Positions 60,260-64,000 of a stretch of DNA of 64,000 nt are shown one piece after another. Source of the DNA: Flavobacteriales bacterium (GTDB lineage: Bacteria > Bacteroidota > Bacteroidia > Flavobacteriales > Flavobacteriaceae); contig JAFLBS010000001.1 in the NCBI GenBank assembly GCA_017303755.1, forward strand, positions 186,001 to 250,000, in the 5' to 3' direction. The number at the start of each line of letters is the position of its first letter. Within the stretch, counting starts at the first letter, position 1. Under the pieces are notes generated by a model, which was not told where the DNA came from, did not search any database, and saw only the letters and a program-made list of their open reading frames with translations. Both the position numbers and the translations under genes were made by a program.

Positions 60260-61201
60260 ATGAAAAATTTCTTTTTTCTTTATCTGATTTTTACATCAGT
60301 ACTTGTTGGACAAGAATCCAACGACAAAATTGTTTACTTGGATTCATTAGACAGAGAAACTTCAAAAGAGAACCACGTTTTTTACAGAGTCGTAAAAGAT
60401 TATTACCTAAACCTACCTGAGTATCAGATAAAAGAATACTACAAATCAGGAGCATTAAAAACAGAAGGCCTTTCTTTGACTAGAGAGAGAAACGCGTATA
60501 AATCAGAATGGATTTCATATCATGAAAACGGAAACAAAAAATCAACCATAAATTATGAAAAAGGTCGTCCGAATGGACGCATTGAACAATGGCATGAAAA
60601 CGGCAACAAGAGAATGATTGGCGAATATACGATTAGCAACTATGACGATCTTGTTTATGAGTTAAAGATTCAACAGTTTTGGGACTCAAACAATGTTCAA
60701 AAAGTGATTGATGGCAATGGAGAATACGAGGAAATTGAGCCTCATTCCATTTCGACTGGAAAGGTAAAAAATGGCTATAAAGAGGGTGAATGGAGAGGAA
60801 GAAATCCCATTGCAAAGTACACTTTTGTTGAATTCTATGAAAACAGAAATCTTGTCTCAGGCAAAAGCATTGACTCACTCAACACTGAATACAATTATAC
60901 CAAAGTTTTTCTTCCTCCAAGACCTAAAAAAGGAATTGAGCATTTTTATAAATACATCGCAAAAAAATTTAGAATTCCAAAAAAACATGGTTATATCGAT
61001 GGGAAAATTATTTTAGATTTTGTAATCGATAAAGACGGTAGCATCACCAATGTTAGAATATTGAAAGGAATGAATGAGGAATACAATAATGAAGCCATAC
61101 GCTTAATTAGTGAATATCCTGATTGGGGTTCAGGAGAATTAAGAGGAATTAAAATTAAAACTAGTTATTCTATTCCTATTACGTTCAGGTCAGACGAATA
61201 G
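60260..61201 (+). CDS. Secreted protein with MORN-like repeats and TonB C-terminal domain
   Basis: A 313-residue protein with a signal peptide (MKNFFFLYLIFTSVLVGQ). Residues about 55-125 hold MORN-variant repeats (EYYKSGALKTEG; YHENGNKKSTINYEKGRPNG; WHENGNKRMIGEY). The C-terminus (GKIILDFVIDKDGSITNVRI and onwards) is a TonB-C-like domain without the usual N-terminal membrane anchor of a genuine TonB. It is therefore more likely a periplasmic binding or scaffold protein than an energy transducer. It follows thyA closely and may be co-transcribed. Confidence 0.82.
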   Translation: MKNFFFLYLIFTSVLVGQESNDKIVYLDSLDRETSKENHVFYRVVKDYYLNLPEYQIKEYYKSGALKTEGLSLTRERNAYKSEWISYHENGNKKSTINYEKGRPNGRIEQWHENGNKRMIGEYTISNYDDLVYELKIQQFWDSNNVQKVIDGNGEYEEIEPHSISTGKVKNGYKEGEWRGRNPIAKYTFVEFYENRNLVSGKSIDSLNTEYNYTKVFLPPRPKKGIEHFYKYIAKKFRIPKKHGYIDGKIILDFVIDKDGSITNVRILKGMNEEYNNEAIRLISEYPDWGSGELRGIKIKTSYSIPITFRSDE

Positions 61202-61262
61202 AAATTACTATTTTTCTCATTTCTTTTGACTTCTGAATACCCCAAAATAATCATTCATTTAA

Positions 61263-61293
61263 TTTGTGTAGGTGATTTTTATTTTTACCTTTG
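61263..61293 (+). promoter_or_regulatory. rpsO promoter
   Basis: TTTG (61263-61266), a 19-base gap and TACCTTTG (61286-61293) match the consensus. The leader is about 53 bases long. Confidence 0.75.
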
Positions 61294-61349
61294 CACACGA
61301 ATTAGGAAAATCCTTTTTCATACATAATAATCATTTAAATAATATTGGA

Positions 61350-61619
61350 ATGTATTTAACTAAAGAAACAAAAGCTGAGATCTTCGCTAAACACGGAGGA
61401 AAAGCTGAAAACACAGGTTCTACAGAAGGTCAAATTGCACTTTTCACTTTTAGAATCTCTCACTTAACAGAGCACTTGAAAAAAAATCGTCACGATTATA
61501 ACACAGAGCGTTCATTAGTACTTTTAGTAGGTAAAAGAAGAAGTCTTCTAGACTACTTAAAGAAAAAAGATGTTGTAAAATATCGTGAATTAATTAAAGA
61601 GTTAGGTATTAGAAAATAA
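61350..61619 (+). CDS. rpsO: Ribosomal protein S15
   Basis: An 89-residue protein of standard length. S15 binds 16S rRNA helices 20-22 and bridges to 23S rRNA. GSTEGQIALFTFRISHLTEHL and LVGKRRSLLDYLKK-type segments (here LLVGKRRSLLDYL) are diagnostic. The start at 61350 (MYLTKETKAEIF) is chosen; the frame is open upstream but overlaps the promoter. It is followed by a terminator and pnp, the conserved rpsO-pnp order. Confidence 0.98.
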   Translation: MYLTKETKAEIFAKHGGKAENTGSTEGQIALFTFRISHLTEHLKKNRHDYNTERSLVLLVGKRRSLLDYLKKKDVVKYRELIKELGIRK

Positions 61620-61629
61620 TACATATCTT

Positions 61630-61656
61630 AAAGAGGTGCTTGCGCGCCTCTTTTTG
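61630..61656 (+). terminator. Terminator between rpsO and pnp
   Basis: AAAGAGGTGC, loop TTGC, GCGCCTCTTT (one G-U pair) and more T. It separates rpsO from pnp or attenuates readthrough between them. Confidence 0.88.
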
Positions 61657-61756
61657 TTTTAAAAATAAAGAAGAAAAGTTTCGGTTTTTCATTGGGTTAC
61701 AAACAACTACACACAACAACACAACTAACCTAATTGTTTAAACAGAATTAAATTTT

Positions 61757-63913
61757 ATGATTCCAAAAGTAACCCAAGAAACAATCGATTTAGGCGATGG
61801 AAGAACCATCCTGATCGAAACAGGTAAATTAGCCAAACAAGCTGACGGTTCAGTTGTAGTTCGCTTAGGCGACTGTATGCTTTTAGCAACAGCTGTATCA
61901 GCAAGAACATCAAACCCTGGTGTTGACTTTTTACCTTTGACGGTAGATTACCGTGAAAAATTTGCCGCTGCAGGACGTTTTCCTGGCGGATTTTTCAAAA
62001 GAGAAGCGCGTCCGAGCGACAGTGAAGTATTGACAATGCGTTTAGTAGACCGTGTATTGCGTCCGCTTTTCCCAGATGATTACCACGCTGAAACTCAGGT
62101 GATGATTCAATTAATGTCGCACGACGAAAATGTAATGCCCGATGCACTTGCGGGTTTAGCAGCATCAGCAGCATTAGCCGTTTCCGACATTCCATTTTAC
62201 AACTTAATTTCTGAAGTACGTGTTGCACGTGTTGACGGAAAATTTGTAATCAACCCAAGCAGAGCGCAATTAGAATTGTCAGACATCGACATGATGATTG
62301 GTGCTTCTTTGGATTCGGTTGCTATGGTGGAAGGTGAGATGAAAGAAATTTCAGAAGCCGAAATGGTAGAAGCAATTAAATTTGCTCACGAAGCCATCAA
62401 AGTTCAAATTCACGCTCAATTACGACTTCAAGAAGCCTTCGGAAAAAAAGAAATCCGTACTTATGAAGGAGAAGTTGAAGACGAAGAAGTATACAAAAAA
62501 GTAAAAGCTGCAGGTTACGACAAATGCTATGCAATTGCTCAAGAAGCTTCAGGTAAAAGTGAAAGAGGCGAAAAATTTGCCGCAGTAAAAGAAGAATGTA
62601 AAGCTTTATTTACTGAAGAAGAATATGCAGAAAACAGCGACTTAGCTGGATTGGTAGGAAAATATTTCTACAAAACTAACAAAGAAGCCGTTCGTAATGT
62701 AATTCTTGAAAAAGGCATTCGTTTAGACGGAAGAAAAACAACTGAAATCAGACCAATTTGGTGTGAAATCGACTACTTACCTTCTGTACACGGTTCGTCT
62801 TTATTTACACGTGGTGAAACTCAAGCTTTGGCGACAGTAACTCTTGGAACTTCAAGAGAAGCCAACCAAATCGATTCGCCATCAGAACAAGGAGAAGAAA
62901 AATTCTACTTACATTATAATTTCCCACCATTTTCTACTGGTGAAGCAAAACCTTTAAGAGGAACTTCACGTAGAGAAGTAGGTCACGGAAACCTAGCACA
63001 ACGTGCGTTAAAAAACATGATTCCTGCTGATTGTCCTTACACCATTCGTATTGTTTCTGAAGTATTAGAATCCAATGGTTCTTCTTCAATGGCAACCGTT
63101 TGTGCTGGTACAATGGCGTTAATGGACGCTGGTGTTCAAATGGTAAAACCAGTTTCTGGAATTGCAATGGGATTAATCACTGATGGTCAAAAATTTGCTG
63201 TTCTTTCTGATATTCTAGGAGACGAAGATCACTTAGGTGATATGGACTTTAAAGTAACAGGAACAGCAGACGGAATTACCGCTTGTCAAATGGACATCAA
63301 AATTGATGGATTGCGTTATGACATTATGGAGCAAGCTTTAAATCAGGCTCGCGAAGGTAGATTACATATTTTAGGTAAGCTTACTGAAACAATTGCTACT
63401 CCTAGAGAAGATGTTAAAAAACACGCTCCAAAAATCATCACCAGAACCATTCCTGGAAACTTCATCGGTGCTTTAATCGGACCTGGTGGAAAAGTAATTC
63501 AAGAATTACAAAAAGCTACTGGAACTACTATTGTGATCAACGAAGTAGACGAACAAGGTGTTGTTGAAATTCTAGGAACAGATCCAGACGGAATTGCAGC
63601 AGTATTAGCTAAAATTGATTCGATTATTTTCAAACCTGTAATGGGCGAATCATACGAAGTGAAAGTAATTAAAATGCTCGATTTTGGAGCAGTTGTAGAA
63701 TACACACAAGCACCAGGAAACGAAGTATTACTTCACGTATCGGAATTGGCTTGGGAACGTACAGAAAACGTTGCTGACGTAGTAAAAATGGGCGACGTAT
63801 TTATGGTAAAGTACTTAGGTGTTGACCCAAAAACTAGAAAAGAAAAAGTGTCGAAAAAAGCACTTCTTCCACGTCCTCCAAGAGAAGAGAAAAAAGACGC
63901 TCCACAAGGTTAA
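61757..63913 (+). CDS. pnp: Polyribonucleotide nucleotidyltransferase
   Basis: A 718-residue phosphorolytic 3'-to-5' exoribonuclease, full length. There are two RNase PH domains (first with [18 protein letters not shown], second with [13 protein letters not shown] and the active-site [16 protein letters not shown]). A KH domain follows ([18 protein letters not shown], about 565-625), then S1 ([15 protein letters not shown] to LLHVSEL, about 635-700). It degrades mRNA and with other factors shapes the stability of structured 3' ends. It follows rpsO as in most bacteria. Confidence 0.98.
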   Translation: MIPKVTQETIDLGDGRTILIETGKLAKQADGSVVVRLGDCMLLATAVSARTSNPGVDFLPLTVDYREKFAAAGRFPGGFFKREARPSDSEVLTMRLVDRVLRPLFPDDYHAETQVMIQLMSHDENVMPDALAGLAASAALAVSDIPFYNLISEVRVARVDGKFVINPSRAQLELSDIDMMIGASLDSVAMVEGEMKEISEAEMVEAIKFAHEAIKVQIHAQLRLQEAFGKKEIRTYEGEVEDEEVYKKVKAAGYDKCYAIAQEASGKSERGEKFAAVKEECKALFTEEEYAENSDLAGLVGKYFYKTNKEAVRNVILEKGIRLDGRKTTEIRPIWCEIDYLPSVHGSSLFTRGETQALATVTLGTSREANQIDSPSEQGEEKFYLHYNFPPFSTGEAKPLRGTSRREVGHGNLAQRALKNMIPADCPYTIRIVSEVLESNGSSSMATVCAGTMALMDAGVQMVKPVSGIAMGLITDGQKFAVLSDILGDEDHLGDMDFKVTGTADGITACQMDIKIDGLRYDIMEQALNQAREGRLHILGKLTETIATPREDVKKHAPKIITRTIPGNFIGALIGPGGKVIQELQKATGTTIVINEVDEQGVVEILGTDPDGIAAVLAKIDSIIFKPVMGESYEVKVIKMLDFGAVVEYTQAPGNEVLLHVSELAWERTENVADVVKMGDVFMVKYLGVDPKTRKEKVSKKALLPRPPREEKKDAPQG

Positions 63914-63934
63914 TTGATCTACAATTAATTCATA

Positions 63935-63970
63935 AAAAACCCTAATTTGAAATTTCAAGTTAGGGTTTTT
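63935..63970 (+). terminator. Terminator after pnp
   Basis: AAAAACCCTAA pairs with TTAGGGTTTTT, with further pairing in the TTGAAATTTCAA loop, followed by ATTTTTTT. Confidence 0.9.
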
Positions 63971-64000
63971 ATTTTTTTCATACTAAAAGCAAGCAACCTT

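Noticed and set aside
1-64000. tRNA, rRNA, CRISPR arrays, prophage or integrative element genes
   Set aside because: I looked for characteristic tRNA arms, direct-repeat/spacer periodicity and phage or integrase proteins and found none.

Overview
This AT-rich window is a chromosomal segment of a Flavobacteriaceae bacterium, most probably Flavobacterium. The evidence is a gliding-motility gene (gldA), a type IX secretion (T9SS) sorting domain, GLPGLI and DUF3857 families, a TonB-type outer-membrane receptor, promoters of the Bacteroidota type (TTTG / TAnnTTTG), no Shine-Dalgarno signals, and a split methionine synthase. I see no tRNA, rRNA, CRISPR array, transposase or phage gene; it reads as core genome. 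Stretches of more than about 300 bases without a gene are 20571-21055 (terminator, promoter, SAM-I riboswitch, repeat element), 24502-25248 (two attenuators, divergent promoters, SAM-II-like riboswitch) and 58424-58732 (dispersed repeat, terminator).

Layout. 1-5404: secreted transglutaminase-like protein, dtd, rsgA and an unknown secreted protein. 5486-9860 (minus): a four-gene aromatic amino acid operon in transcription order pheA, aminotransferase, tyrA, DAHP synthase/chorismate mutase. It is preceded by a Phe/Tyr-rich leader peptide and an intrinsic terminator. 9958-15202: M28 peptidase, porin-like protein, gldA, head-GIN lipoprotein, PagL-like lipid A deacylase and a small membrane protein. 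15204-26499: a methionine/SAM region. On the minus strand metY-metX-hom follow two tandem Met/Cys leader-peptide attenuators. A second minus-strand unit (metH N-half, lipoprotein, metH C-half, metF) follows a SAM-I riboswitch. metK on the plus strand follows a SAM-II-like riboswitch. 26554-36106: an envelope module with an unknown secreted protein, a TonB-receptor-like barrel, two GLPGLI proteins and a histidine kinase/response regulator pair, with shared operator-like motifs upstream. 36161-41687: unknown secreted protein, deoxynucleoside kinase and a large T9SS-exported protein. 41764-48218: beta-mannosidase, CutC, glycosylasparaginase and GH20 hexosaminidase, a set that fits dismantling of N-glycan cores. 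48316-63913: membrane pyrophosphatase with a Cys-rich tail, DoxX, DNA glycosylase, DUF5686 protein, pdhB, Coa1-like protein, etfBA, bifunctional nuclease, thyA, TonB-C protein, rpsO and pnp.

The most interesting content is regulatory. Three leader-peptide attenuators (one aromatic, two Met/Cys) share one design: the last codons of the leader repeat the distal arm of the terminator and can therefore form an antiterminator. The methionine genes combine this with two SAM riboswitch classes within about 4.3 kb. The window also holds five copies of a structured intergenic element (about 80-145 bp) with conserved ends, and one dispersed repeat captured in frame inside metH.
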